Shown here piece by piece: positions 29,917 to 48,659 of a stretch of DNA of 64,000 nucleotides. Source of the DNA: Panulirus ornatus (lineage: Eukaryota; Arthropoda; Malacostraca; Decapoda; Palinuridae); NCBI RefSeq assembly GCF_036320965.1, contig NC_092241.1, positions 24,786,656 through 24,850,655 on the forward strand. Direction: 5' to 3'. The translations under genes were made by a program, and so were the position numbers. The notes below the pieces were generated by a model that was not told the origin of the DNA, did no database searches, and worked only from the letters and a program-made list of their open reading frames with translations. Numbering within the stretch: the stretch's first letter is position 1; the number at the start of each line of letters is the position of its first letter.

Positions 29917-30680
29917 TAGATATCTGGGAGTGGATCTGGCAGCGGATGGAACCATGGAAGCGGAAGTGGATCATAGGGTGGGGGAGGGGGCGAAAATCCT
30001 GGGGGCCTTGAAGAATGTGTGGAAGTCGAGAACATTATCTCGGAAAGCAAAAATGGGTATGTTTGAAGGAATAGTGGTTCCAACAATGTTGTATGGTTGC
30101 GAGGCGTGGGCTATGGATAGAGTTGTGCGCAGGAGGATGGATGTGCTGGAAATGAGATGTTTGAGGACAATGTGTGGTGTGAGGTGGTTTGATCGAGTGA
30201 GTAACGTAAGGGTAAGAGAGATGTGTGGAAATGAAAAGAGCGTGGTTGAGAGAGCAGAAGAGGGTGTTTTGAAGTGGTTTGGGCACATGGAGAGGATGAG
30301 TGAGGAAAGATTGACCAAGAGGATATATGTGTCGGAGGTGGAGGGAACAAGGAGAAGAGGGAGACCAAATTGGAGGTGGAAAGATGGAGTGAAAAAGATT
30401 TTGTGTGATCGGGGCCTGAACATGCAGGAGGGTGAAAGGAGGGCAAGGAATAGAGTGAATTGGAGCGATGTGGTATACCGGGGTTGACGTGCTGTCAGTG
30501 GATTGAAGCAGGGCATGTGAAGCGTCTGGGGTAAACCATGGAAAGCTGTGTAGGTATGTATATTTGCGTGTGTGGACGTATGTATATACATGTGTATGGG
30601 GGGTGGGGTTGGGCCATTTCTTTCGTCTGTTTCCTTGCGCTACCTCGCAAACGCGGGAGACAGCGACAAAGTATAATAAA
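29916..30680 (+). mobile_element. RTE-like LINE copy 8: C-terminal third only
   Basis: Starts at the RT motif-E area (RYLGVDLAADGTMEAEV) and is intact through the C-terminal RRGRPNWRWKDG to the stop at 30485. Medium-class 3' UTR to about 30680. A short insertion produced by strong 5' truncation, or clipped by the adjoining AAT tract. Confidence 0.95.
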
Positions 30681-30826
30681 AAAAAAATAAAAATAATAAT
30701 AATAATAATAATAAAAATGATTATAGAATGATTATGATTATCATAATGATACTAGTGATAGTAATGATGATAGTAATAATAATAATCATAATAATAATAT
30801 TGATAGCAATAATGATAATAATAATG

Positions 30827-30860
<34 letters not shown>

Positions 30861-30864
30861 TAAT
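30681..30864. repeat. (AAT)n-type microsatellite
   Basis: About 180 bp of AAT with GAT and CAT variants, between the tail of copy 8 and the truncated start of copy 9. Confidence 0.95.
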
Positions 30865-33125
30865 GCAAGATGCAAGAGGTGAAAAAGAGGGCAAATGAGA
30901 GTTGGGGTGAGAGGGTATCATTAAATTTTAGGGAGAATAAAAAGATGTTCTTGAAGGAAGTAGATAAGGTGCGTAAGACAAGGGAGCAAATGGGAACTTC
31001 AGTGAAGGGGGCTAATGGGGAGGTGATAACAAGTAGTGGTGATGTGAGAAGGAGATGGAGTGAGTATTTTGAAGGTTTGTTGAATGTGTTTGATGACAGA
31101 GTGGCAGATATAGGGTGCGTTGGTCGAGGTGGTGTGCAAAGTGAGAGGGTTAGGGAAAATGATTTGGTAAACAGAGAAGAGGTAGTAAAAGCTTTGCGGA
31201 AGATGAAAGCCGGCAAGGCAGCAGGTTTGGATGGTATTGCAGTGGAATTTATTAAAAAAGGGAATGACTGTATTGTTGACTGGTTGGTAAGGTTATTTAA
31301 TGTATGTATGACTCATGGTGAGGTGCCTGAGGATTGGCGGAATGCGTGCATAGTGCCATTGTACAAAGGCAAAGAGGATAAGAGTGAGTGCTCAAATTAC
31401 AGAGGTGTAAGTTTATTGAGTATTCCTGGTAAATTATATGGGAGGGTATTGATTGAGAGGGTGAAGGCATGTACAGAGCATCAGATTGGGGAAGAGCAGT
31501 GTGGTTTCAGAAGTGGTAGAGGATGTGTGGATCAGATGTTTGCATTGAAGAATGCATGTGAGAAATAGAAAAGCAAATGGATCTGTATGTAGCATTTATG
31601 TATCTGGAGAAGGTATATGATAGAGTTGATAGAGATGCTCTGTGGAAGGTACTAAGAATATATGGCGTGGAAGGCAAGTTGTTAGAAGCAGTGAAAAGTT
31701 ATTATCGAGGATGTAAGGCATGTGTCCGTATAGGAAGAGAGGAAAGTGATTGGTTCTCAGTGAATGTAGGTTTGCGGCAGGAATGTGTGATGTCTCCATG
31801 GTTGCTTAATTTGTTTATGGATGGGGTTGTTGGGGAGGTGAATGCAAGAGTTTTGGAAAGAGGGGCAGGGATGAAGTCTTTTGGGGATGAGAGAGCTTGG
31901 GAAGTGAGTCAGTTGTTGTTCGCTGATGATACAGCGCTGGTGGCTGATTCATGTGAGAAACTGCAGAAGCTGGTGACTGAGTTTGGTAAAGTATGCGAAA
32001 GAAGAAAGTTAAGAGTAAATGTGAATAAGAGCAAGGTTATTAGGTACAGTAGGGTTGAGTACATAGGGTTGAGGTAAGTCTGAATGGAGAAAAACTGGAG
32101 GAAGTAAAGTGTTTTAGATATCTGGGAGTCGATCTGGCAACGGATGGAACCATGGAAGCGGAAGTGAATCATAGGGTGGGTGAGGGGGCGAAAATCCTGG
32201 GAGCCTTGAAGAATGTTTGGAAATCGAGAACATTATCTCGGAAAGCATAAATGTGTATGTTTGAAGGAACAGTGGTTCCAACAATGTTGTATGGTTGCGA
32301 GGCGTGGGCTATGGATAGAGCTGTGCGCAGGAGGGTGGATGTGCTGGAAATGAGATGTTTGATTACAATATGTGGTGTGAGGTGGTTTGATCGAGTAAAT
32401 AATGTAAGGGTAAGAGAGATGTGTGGAAATAAAAAGAGCGTGGTTGAGAGAGCAGAAGAGGGTGTTTTGAAATGGTTTGGGCACATGGAGAGAATGAGTG
32501 AGGAAAGATTGACCAAGAGGATATATGTGTCGGAGGTGGAGGGAACGAGGAGAAGTGGGAGACCAAATTGGAGGTGGAAAGATGGATTGAAAAAGATTTT
32601 GAGTGATCGGGCCTGAACTTGCAGGAGGGTGAAAGGCGGGCAAGGAATAGAGTGAATTGGATCGATGTGGTATACCGGGGTCGACGTGCTGTCAATGAAT
32701 TGAATCAGGGCATGTGAAGCGTCTGGGGTAAACCATAGAAAGTTCTGTGGGGGCTGGATGTGGAAAGGGAGCTGTGGTTTCGGGCATTATTGCATGACAT
32801 CTAGAGACTGAGTGTGAACGAATGGGGCCTTTGTTGTCTTTTCCTAGCGCTACCTCGCACGCATGAGGGGGGAAGGGGATGTTATTCCATGTGTGGCGAG
32901 GTGGCGATGGGAATGAATAAAGGCAGACAGTGTGAGTTGTGTGCATGTGTATATATGTATTTGTCTGTGTGTGTATATATATGTGTACATTGAGATGTAT
33001 GGGTATGTATATTTTCGTGCGTGGACGAGTATGTATATACATGTGTATAAGGGTGGGTTGGGCCATTTCTTTCTTCTGTTTCATTGCGCTACCTCGCAAA
33101 CACGGGAGACAGCGACAAAGCAAAA
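30865..33125 (+). mobile_element. RTE-like LINE copy 9: RT to full long 3' UTR, inactive
   Basis: Begins at the linker (QEVKKRANESWGERV). First frame 30870-31568 is intact RT N-terminus; a 4-bp deletion gives a stop after KNACEK. A second frame runs 31577-32077. Motif B reads GLRQECVMSPW, with the conserved Gly replaced by Glu. A rearranged stretch near 32060 and a stop in KAKMGMF (AAA to TAA, about 32247) follow, then 32251-32616. The 3' UTR (32690-33125) is the best preserved long form here, with the upstream tail motif (TAGCGCTACCTCGCACGCAT) and the terminal one (GCGCTACCTCGCAAACACGG). Confidence 0.93.
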
Positions 33126-33334
33126 TAGATAAATAAGTGAATAAATGAATAATGATAATAATGATAGCAATAATGATAATAAGAATAGTAATGATAATAA
33201 TAATGATAATAACAATAATAATAAAATGATAATGATAATAATTATAATGTTAATGATTATAATGATAATAATGATGATAATAATAATAAAAATGATTATA
33301 ACAATAATAACAATAATAATAATAATAATAATAA
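33126..33334. repeat. (AAT)n-type microsatellite
   Basis: About 210 bp, beginning with ATAAATA-type units after the LINE tail and becoming AAT/GAT, ending at a T-run. Confidence 0.95.
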
Positions 33335-33475
33335 TCTTTTTTTTTTTTTTTTTTTTTTTCCAAAAGAAGGAACAGAGAAGAGGTCCAGGTTAGGATATTC
33401 CCTCAAAGGCCCAGTCCTCTGTTCTTAACGCTACCTCGCTATCGCGGGAAATAGCGAATAGTATGAAAAAAAAAG
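33335..33475 (+). mobile_element. short LINE derivative S6, 5'-truncated
   Basis: Begins at the internal T-run and keeps the middle (CCAAAAGAAGGAACAGAGAA) and tail (CGCTACCTCGCTATCGCGGG, then AGCGAATAGTATG and A-run). The 5' half is replaced by AAT repeat. Confidence 0.85.
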
Positions 33476-34425
<950 letters not shown>

Positions 34426-34897
34426 TTAACACATGTATAACAGTTAATATACATTATATTTTCTATTTTTCATGGGTTTTGCTTTTGCACTGTTTGAATG
34501 CCATACTCCATGAATTTCTTTTCAGTTGACATTGTTACATCCCCTAACCACTGATTTTAGTTTGTATATATTGCCATAATCATTTTTAATCTCCTAATTA
34601 AGGAGGCTTGATGGGGCACTCTTAACATCATTGTTCAGGTACTGTGGAGGTTATACAGCAGATCTCACATATTTTCCCACCACCAGTACTGTATATTGTA
34701 AAGTGTTCCTTACTTGAGGAAGGTTCTTTTATTTTTTACATTATATAAATATTTTTCTTTAATTGTGTAAACTCAAGCTTGTCCATTTCAGAGGGCATAC
34801 TTTGATACTCTATAACTTGAAGTCATAAGATTTCATGTGGAAAAATACCTCCTCACTGGTCTTAGGGAAAATCTGTTGTTCATTTGGATTTCTTTTG

Positions 34898-34953
<56 letters not shown>

Positions 34954-35136
34954 CACCAAATTGAATCAAAACTTGGTTTAGTGAAACACAAGCCGTAGCT
35001 GCTGTAGGACTTGCAGTATAGTCTGCAGTACCATAATTACTGCTCGTGTCTTTGCAGCAGAGTTATTCTCTTTTCACTAATAAGTATATTTATTATGTTT
35101 ATGTTTTTCATTTACAAAATGCAACTGTTCAAGCAC
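34426..35136. other. unassigned A/T-rich low-copy DNA
   Basis: About 700 bp with an embedded (AT)n of about 50 bp at 34902-34951. It has the look of intron or 3' UTR sequence, without an open frame or motif I can name. No equivalent is present in the other copy of the segmental duplication. Confidence 0.4.
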
Positions 35137-35385
35137 ATATAGGGGATAGGGGAGAAAGAGTACTTCCCACGTGTTCCCTGCGTGTCGTAGAAGGCGACTA
35201 AAAGGGAAGGGAGCGGGGGGCTGGAAATCCTCCCCTCCCATTTTTTTTTTATTTTAATTTTCCAAAAGAAGGAACAGAGAAGGGGGCCAGGTGAGGGTAT
35301 TCCCTCAAAGGCCCAGTCCTCTGTTCTTAACGCTACCTCGCTATCGCGGGAAATGGCGAATAGTATGAAAAAAAAAAAAAAAAAA
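35137..35385 (+). mobile_element. short LINE derivative S7, nearly complete
   Basis: Lacks only ATCCCTG at the 5' end; starts at GGGGATAGGGGAGAAAG. Hairpin sequence is altered to GAGTACTTCCCACGTGTTC. Core GTCGTAGAAGGCGACTAAAA, middle and tail CGCTACCTCGCTATCGCGGG are intact. The variant CTATCGCGG in the tail is shared with S6. Confidence 0.88.
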
Positions 35386-35464
35386 AAAAATGATAATAAT
35401 AATAATAATAATAATAATGATAATAATAAAAGATGATAATAATGATGATGATAATGATGATAAT
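35386..35464. repeat. (AAT)n-type microsatellite
   Basis: A-run of the short element followed by AAT/GAT units. It marks the left edge of the distal block of the segmental duplication. Confidence 0.95.
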
Positions 35465-35467
35465 TGT

Positions 35468-35582
35468 TTCAGTTCATTACACTTAGCAGCTAAAGAATGG
35501 ATGTGGGCAAATGAGGCCTTCCCTTCCTCTGTCCCTTACGCTACCTCACTGACGCAGGAAACGACTAGCAAGCATTAAAAGA
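35468..35582 (+). mobile_element. LINE 3' UTR remnant (related, diverged)
   Basis: CATTACACTTAGCAGCTAAA...GAGGCCTT...CCCTTACGCTACCTCACTGA aligns with the CATTATACATGACAGCTAGAGACTG...GGCCTT...GCGCTACCTCGC stretch of the long LINE 3' UTR, ending in AAAAGAAATA. It is an old or sister-family tail, present in both duplication copies. Confidence 0.65.
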
Positions 35583-36338
35583 AATAGTGATGCTAATAAT
35601 TATCATGCTTTGATAACCCACTCTGCGACAGGTGGCTATTTGTCGACAAACCCTGGAGAGAGGATGAACATTGTCACCTCCTCCAACATTAGCAAGTTCC
35701 CCTACATCTCCAGATGCGACAAACTTGCGATCTATCAAAATTTCCCAACACATCCTGTTGCCTTATATCACTCAACACATCTATGACTCCCTATACCATT
35801 CATCATCAGCCATCCTTCCTTGCACTTCCACAAGACACCCATGATACCCTTGACTGTGCAATACCCACCGTGCTTTCCCCCATCCCCATTTTCCTAACAG
35901 GGCCATGCTCATCTTCCCTTACACTATCCTAGTACCCTCACCAACACCTACCCAGCGGATTCAAGCTACCTAACTCCACACAAACATACCCTTGCGCCCC
36001 AACACACCCACGCTCCTCAGGATTCCCTAACACACCTATGCTTTCTAACATTTCCATTAGACCCAAGCTTCAAGTATCTTCTCGATAGACTTACGCGCCC
36101 CACACTTCCCCAGTACACCCGTGTCCTGACATAACTCCTCATTCATCCCATCATTACACAATAGTTTCAAGATCCACTGTATCGCCAGTCCTCGCAGACG
36201 GCGGGAGCAACATAACAGTTGCTGAGCAGAGGATACACGTGAGACGTACATGTGTGTGGGTGGGACTAGTTACACTAACAAAATCATCATCAGCAGATCT
36301 ACTGCAACAAAATAGCAGTATCAACAAGAACTATAACA
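35583..36338. other. C-rich low-copy DNA
   Basis: No LINE similarity and no convincing exon. Phrases such as ACACACCCACGCTCCTCAGGA and CCCTAACACACCTATGCTT suggest a very old, decayed tandem array, but I cannot fix a period. Confidence 0.35.
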
Positions 36339-36443
36339 TCAGGAGTAGTAGAAGTAGTAGTAGTAATAGTAGTAGTAGGAGAGATGATAGTGGTAGTAGT
36401 AGTAGTAGTAGTAAAAGTAGTAGTAGTAATAGTAGTAGTAGTA

Positions 36444-36508
<65 letters not shown>

Positions 36509-37018
36509 GCTGTTGTTTTTATCATTTTTTTGTTATTGTAGGAAAAGTGGTAGAATTAGTAGATGTTGTTTTTTGTTACTTTTGTTGTAGTAAAAGAAAT
36601 AATAGTAGTAGTTGTTGTTATTGTTGTTGTTAATGTAAAAGTAGTAGTAGGAGTCGTAGTAGTAGTAGTTGTTGCTGTTGTTGTTGTTGTTGATACTACT
36701 GCTGCTGCCGCTGGTGCTGTTGCTGTTGTAATATAAAAGTAATAGGAGTAATAACAGTAGAAATAGTAGTTGTAGTAATAATGAAATTGATAATTGTCGT
36801 TGTTCTTCTCTTCCTTGTTTTTGTTGTTATAGTAACAGTAGTAGTAGAAGTAGCAGTTGTAGTTGTTTCTGTTGTTCTTGCTATTGTTCTCGTTGTTATT
36901 GTAGCTGTTGCAGTTGTCGTAGTAGTAGTAGTAGTCATAGCAGTAGTCGTAGTAGCAGTAGTAGTAGTAGTAGTAAATACAGCTATCATTAGTAGTAGTA
37001 GTAAATACACTTATCATT
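36339..37018. repeat. expanded (GTA)n/(TGT)n trinucleotide tract
   Basis: About 680 bp of AGT/GTA units, then TGT units, then mixed. In the other duplication copy the same site (48478-48530) has only about 50 bp with the same flanks (AGGAGTAG...left, TAGTTGTAC.TACAGAA right). Confidence 0.95.
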
Positions 37019-37179
37019 AGTAATAGTTGTACCTACAGAATCATCATGACAAGTTTCCTCATAGGTAAATTTGTTTTCCGCTCCAACTTTCCCTTCACTG
37101 TGCACATAATTTTCTCAGTAAACCAAATATTCTCCAAATTCCAAAGCATTTTTCATGGTAAATATGTCACTGGTAAAGG

Positions 37180-38030
37180 TGAGGGGTTAGGATGCAGCTA
37201 AAGTGTTACCCTGGAAGGTGTGGTGAAGGTGAGAGAGCATTTTAGATGTCAGTGGTGAAGGTGAGAGGTGAAGATGACCCAGAGGTGTGTCGCTGGTGAA
37301 CATGAGACAGCAAGGTGTCACTGGTGTAAGTGAGGGAACAGTTTATGGTGAAAGTCAGGGATCAAGAATCAATTAAGACGTCACATGTCACTGGTAAAGG
37401 TCGGGCTTATTGAGGTACGCATCACTGATATTAATGACGAGTGGGGAACTGTTAAAGTGTCACTGCTTAAAGTGAGGAGTGAGGAGCAGCTGAGGTGTTA
37501 CTGGTGAGAGTAAGGGACGAAGTGAACTGAGGTGCCATTGGATAATGTGAGGTGCACTGGTAGTGTACAAGGGTGTCCCTAAGGGAGATGTGGTTTAAAG
37601 TGGCAGCTGAGGTGACAGTGGTGGTGGTGAGAGGTAAGGTGGTCGCTGAGGTGACACTGGTGGTGATGAGAGGTAAAGTGGCAGTGAGGTGACACTGGTG
37701 GTGGTGAAAGGTAACGTGATAGCTGAGGTGACGGTGGTGGTAGTGAGAGGTAAGGTGGTACTGAGGTGAGACTGGTGGTGGTGAGAGATATGATGGTAGC
37801 TGAGGTGATACTAGTGGTGGTGAGGGGAAGGAGATAGCTGAGGTAAAACGGTGGTGGTAAAGGATAAGATGGAAACTGAGGTAACACTGGTAGTGGTGGG
37901 GAGTAAGGTGGTAGCTGAGGTGACACTTTGAGTAGTTAGGGGTATGTGAGTTGCCTAGGTGTCAATAGTTTGTCTTCAGGGGTGAGAGAGTAACTGAGGT
38001 GACACTGGGGGTGGTGAGGCATAATATGTA
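37180..38030 (+). repeat. 39-bp minisatellite, copy 1
   Basis: Degenerate at the left and clearest at 37600-37930. The unit is close to GCTGAGGTGACACTGGTGGT followed by GGTGAGAGGTAAGGTGGTA. Repeated identically in layout at 48660-49530. The 115-codon frame on the minus strand is a repeat artefact. Confidence 0.85.
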
Positions 38031-38395
38031 GAACAACAAGTAACGCTGAAACGTTAGAATACAACTTTTGCATATGAAGAAGTTTTGCTACTTAATATTA
38101 TCAGACAACGTTATGCGAACATCACATCTCGTAAGAAGGAGTTCGACTTGAAAATCTGTGATGTGTTGGTTGTCTGATGAGTACCATAATAACTACCTTA
38201 CCGCAAAAGCTGACGACTTCCGCTAGTTTGTAAGTTGTTGTTATATGAATGAAGTCCCCAAAGAAAAGTGGACGATCTTATCATGATTTAGGGAAGGATT
38301 AGGCTCCAACATCATTTAGAAATGACTGCTCCCTCTGGACCCCAGACCAGTAGACATTGCAGTCAGGAAGTAAACAGGAGAATCATTTTTTTTTA

Positions 38396-38778
38396 ACGTT
38401 TGAACAAGGGGCAAGTATGCAGTCTGTTGTGGGTGAGAGAGCTTGGGAAATGAGTCAGTTGTTGTTCGCTGATGATACATCGCTGGTGGCTGATTCGTGT
38501 GAGAAACTGTAGAAGCTGGTGACTGAGTTTGGGAAAGTGTGTAAAAGAAGAAAGCTGACAGTAAATGCGAATAAGAGCAAGGTTAATAGGTACAGTAGGG
38601 TATAAAGGCAATATACATGCATTACTCCAATCCTCAGGCGCTTCACCTTGAGCCATGCATACATTAAATATCCTCACCAACAAGTCAACAATACAGTCAC
38701 CCCCTTCTTTAATAAACTCCAATGCAATACCATCCAAACCGGCCGCCTTCCCGGCTTTCATCTTTCGTAAAGCTCTCA
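38396..38778. mobile_element. two opposed LINE RT fragments
   Basis: Plus-strand fragment 38396-38613 encodes the catalytic stretch (QSVVGERAWEMSQLLFADDT) to NKSKVNRYSRV with one stop. Minus-strand fragment 38612-38778 encodes KMKAGKAAGLDGIALEFIKE to EAPEDWSNAC. They meet head-on at GGTATAAAGGCA. The same chimaera is present at 49905-50277 in the second duplication copy. Confidence 0.88.
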
Positions 38779-40824
<2,046 letters not shown>

Positions 40825-40859
40825 TTTGTCGCTGTCTCTTCGGAAAGAATGGCCCAACC

Positions 40860-42731
<1,872 letters not shown>

Positions 42732-42753
42732 CTTTTTTTTTTCTTTTTTTTTT

Positions 42754-43814
42754 TTTGCTTTGTCGCTGTCTCCCGCGTTTGCGAGGTAGCGCAAGGAAAC
42801 AGACGAAAGAAATGGCCCAACCCACCCCCATACACATGTATATACATACGTCCACACACGCAAATATACATTCCTACACAGCTTTCCATGGTTTACCCCA
42901 GACGCTTCACATGCCTTGATTCAATCTACTGACAGCACGTCAACCCCGGTATACCACATCGATCCAATTCACTCTATTCCTTGTCCTCCTTTCACCCTCC
43001 TGCATGTTCAGGCCCCGATCACACAAAATCTTTTTCACTCAATCTTTCCACCTCCAATTTGGTCTCCCTCTTCTCCTCGTTCCCTCCACCTCCGACACAT
43101 ATATCCTCTTGGTCAATCTTTCCTCACTCATTCTCTCCATGTGACCAAACCATTTCAAAACACCCTCTTCTGCTCTCTCAACCACGCTCTTTTTATTTCC
43201 ACACATCTCTCTTACCCTTACGTTACTTACTCGATCAAACCACCTCACACCACATATTGTCCTCAAACATCTCATTTCCAGCACATCCATCCTCCTGCGC
43301 ACAACTCTATCCATAGTCCACGCCTCGCAACCATACAACATTGTTGGAACCACTATTCCTTCAAACATACCCATTTTTGCTCTCCGAGATAATGTTCTCG
43401 ACTTCCACACATTCTTCAAGGCTCCCAGAATTTTCACCCTCTCCCCCACCCTATGATCCACTTCCGCTTCCATGGTTCCATCCGCTGCCAGATCCACTCC
43501 CATATATCTAAAACACTTCACTTCCTCCAGTTTTTCTCCATTCAAACTCACCTCCCAATTGACTTGACCCTCAACCCTACTGTACCTAATAACCTTGCTC
43601 TTATTCACATTTACTCTTAACTTTCTTCTTTCACACACTTTACCAAACTCAGTCACCAGCTTCTGCAGTTTCTCACATGAATCAGCCACCAGCGCTGTAT
43701 CATCAGCGAACAACAACTGACTCACTTCCCAAGCTCTCTCATCCCCAACAGACTTCATACTTGCCCCTCTTTCCAAAACTCTTGCATTCACCTCCCTAAC
43801 AACCCCATCCATAA

Positions 43815-43815
<1 letters not shown>
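42754..43815 (-). mobile_element. RTE-like LINE copy 12: RT C-terminal half
   Basis: Medium 3' UTR, then an open frame 43039-43863 whose last ~15 codons are not LINE. It carries QLLFADDTALVADS, CFRYMGVDLAADG and GRPNWRWKD; a Ser replaces Ser-Met near the C-terminal stop region (ATTGAGTGAAAAAG). Truncated at MDGVVREVNARV, where it meets copy 13 head to head. Confidence 0.94.
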
Positions 43816-46400
<2,585 letters not shown>

Positions 46401-46500
46401 NNNNNNNNNNNNNNNNNNNNNNNNNNNNNNNNNNNNNNNNNNNNNNNNNNNNNNNNNNNNNNNNNNNNNNNNNNNNNNNNNNNNNNNNNNNNNNNNNNNN
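46401..46500. other. assembly gap (100 N)
   Basis: Exactly 100 N. It separates LINE copy 14 from the start of the second segmental-duplication copy. Linkage across it is not shown by sequence. Confidence 0.99.
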
Positions 46501-47090
46501 CAGAACCAGCCGGAAGCACAAGTCACAAACCAAGACCACACACCACAAACACGGTAGCCAGCTCTACGTGCTTGGTTTGGTCAGCAGAGGAGCGGTGGAG
46601 GTTGATGGCAAAACCGTGAGGTACAGCTGGACCTGCATCATCATGGTGGCCTCTCACACCACAGCTCTGAGGAAACAGCCAGGTATAGCCTCAACAACAC
46701 CACATTAGATAACCACTTGAGCCATCGTCATACACAACAACGTGTGCACCACCTGCCTGCAGTGTGTGCCTCCCTCTCTTGCCTCAAGCATGAACACCCA
46801 CCTCCATTCTGTGCACAGCCTGCCCCAGGTGGTAACCTCCTGCATCCATCGTTTACAACTTCTGCTTCCAAGACCCCTATATGGGGCTCCTGGAGCTTCT
46901 CGGCTGCACTTCCTGCAGGAGGAGGGAAGAGATGAACCCTTTCCTGGCGAGAAAGTCTTTCACAAGACTCCTTCCTCCTGATTGGAGAGTAGCAGTGAAA
47001 TGCAGAACCTCCACAGAGGAGGCACTGTGATGGTATGATAAAAGTAATACTAATGATGATAATTATGATAACAATAATGAATGACAGTAA
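46501..47090. repeat. segmental duplication, proximal block, copy 2
   Basis: Counterpart of 28917-29515. Here the stretch before the donor-like CAG|GTATAG (about 46679) is open for 47 or more codons with QLYVLGLVSRGAVEVDGKTV then RYSWTCIIMVASHTTALRKQ. In copy 1 an indel disrupts this frame. I do not recognise the sequence; it may be an exon relic. Confidence 0.8.
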
Positions 47091-47136
47091 TAATAACAAC
47101 AACAACAACAAAAACAACAACAACAATAATAATGAT

Positions 47137-47390
47137 AATTCTTTTTTTTTTTTTTTTTTTCAAACTATTCGCCATTTCCCGCGTTAGCGAGGTAGCGTTA
47201 AGAACAGAGAACTGGGCCACTGAGGGAATATCCTCACCTGGCCCCCTTCTCTGTTCCTTCTTTTGGAAAATTAAAAAAAATTGAGAGGGGAGGATTTCCA
47301 GCCCCCCGCTCCCTCCCCTTTTAGTCGCCTTCTACGACACGCAGGGAATACGTGGGAAGTATTCTTTCTCCCCTATCCCCAGGGATAATA
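47137..47390 (-). mobile_element. short LINE derivative S9, complete
   Basis: T-run, then tail (CCCGCGTTAGCGAGGTAGCG), middle, core and head (CTATCCCCAGGGATAAT). It sits at the same relative site where copy 1 of the duplication carries nearly 6 kb of LINE and repeat DNA including S6 and S7, but S9 is in the opposite orientation, so it is a separate insertion or lies in an inverted segment. Confidence 0.88.
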
Positions 47391-47483
47391 ATAATAATGA
47401 TAATAATAATACTAATACTAATAATACTAATACTAATAATAATAATACTAATAATGATACTAATACTAATACTAATAATGATA

Positions 47484-47531
<48 letters not shown>

Positions 47532-47590
47532 TAATAATAAAAATAATAATAATAATGATAGTAACAATAATAATGATAATAATAACAATA
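47391..47590. repeat. (AAT)n-type microsatellite
   Basis: About 200 bp of AAT with ACT and GAT variants following the head of S9. Confidence 0.95.
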
Positions 47591-48659
47591 ATTGTCTCAG
47601 TTCATTACACTTTACAGATAAATAACGGATGTGAGCGAATGAGGCCTTTCCTTCGTCTGTCCCTTACGCTACTTCGCTAGCGCAGGAAACGACTGACAAG
47701 CATTAAAAGAAATAGCGATGCTAAGATTATCGTGATTTGATAACCCGCTCTGCGCCAGGTGTTTATTTGTCGATAGACCCTGGAAGGAGGATGAACATCG
47801 TCACCTCCTCCAACATCAGCAAGTTCTCCTTCATCTCCTAAAGCACTCCTACTGTCTTATAACGCGACAAATTTGCGATCTGTCAAAATTTCTTAACACA
47901 TCCTGTTGCTTTACATCACTTAAAACACCTATGCCTCCCTATACCATTCATCATCTGCCATCCTTACTTGCACTTCCACAAGACACCCATGATACCCTTT
48001 ACTGTGTAATACCCACCGTGCTTTCCCCCATCCCTACCTTCCTAACAGGGCCATGCTCATCTTCCCTTACACTATCCTAGTGCCCTCACCAACACCTACC
48101 CAGCGGACTCGTGCTCCCTAACTCCACACAAACACACCCACGCTCCTCAGGATTCCCTAACACACCTATGCTTTCTAACATTTCCATTAGAACCAAGCTT
48201 CAAGTATCTTCTCAACAGACTTACGCGCCCCACACTTCCCCAGTACACCCGTGTCCTGACACAACGCCTCATTCATCCCAACATTATACAAAAGTTACAA
48301 GACCAACTGTATCGCCAGTCCTTGCAGACGGCGGAAGCAACAAGATAGTTGCAGAGCAAAGGATGAGGAAACACCTGAGAAGTATATGTGGGTGGGTGGG
48401 GGTAGTTACACTAGCAAAATCATTAGCAGTCCTGCTGCAACCTAAATAGCAGTATCAACAAGAACAGCAACACAAGGAGTAGCAGAAGTAGTAGTAAATA
48501 CAGTTATCAGTAGTAGTAGTAGTAGTTGTACTTACAGAACCATCGTAATAACTTTCCTCATCGAAAAATTTGTTTTTCGTTCCAACTTTCCCTCAACTGT
48601 TTAGATAATTTTCTCAGTAAACCAACTATTCTCCAAATTTCCAAGCATTTTTCATATCA

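Noticed and set aside
37579..37926. Proline-rich 115-codon frame on the minus strand
   Set aside because: It lies wholly in the 39-bp minisatellite, whose length is a multiple of three; the other duplicate has the frame broken.
38396..38778. Twin-priming 5' inversion of a LINE
   Set aside because: Twin priming gives an inverted 5' part followed by a forward 3' part with a tail. Here a forward middle part is followed by an inverted 5' part, with no LINE tail.
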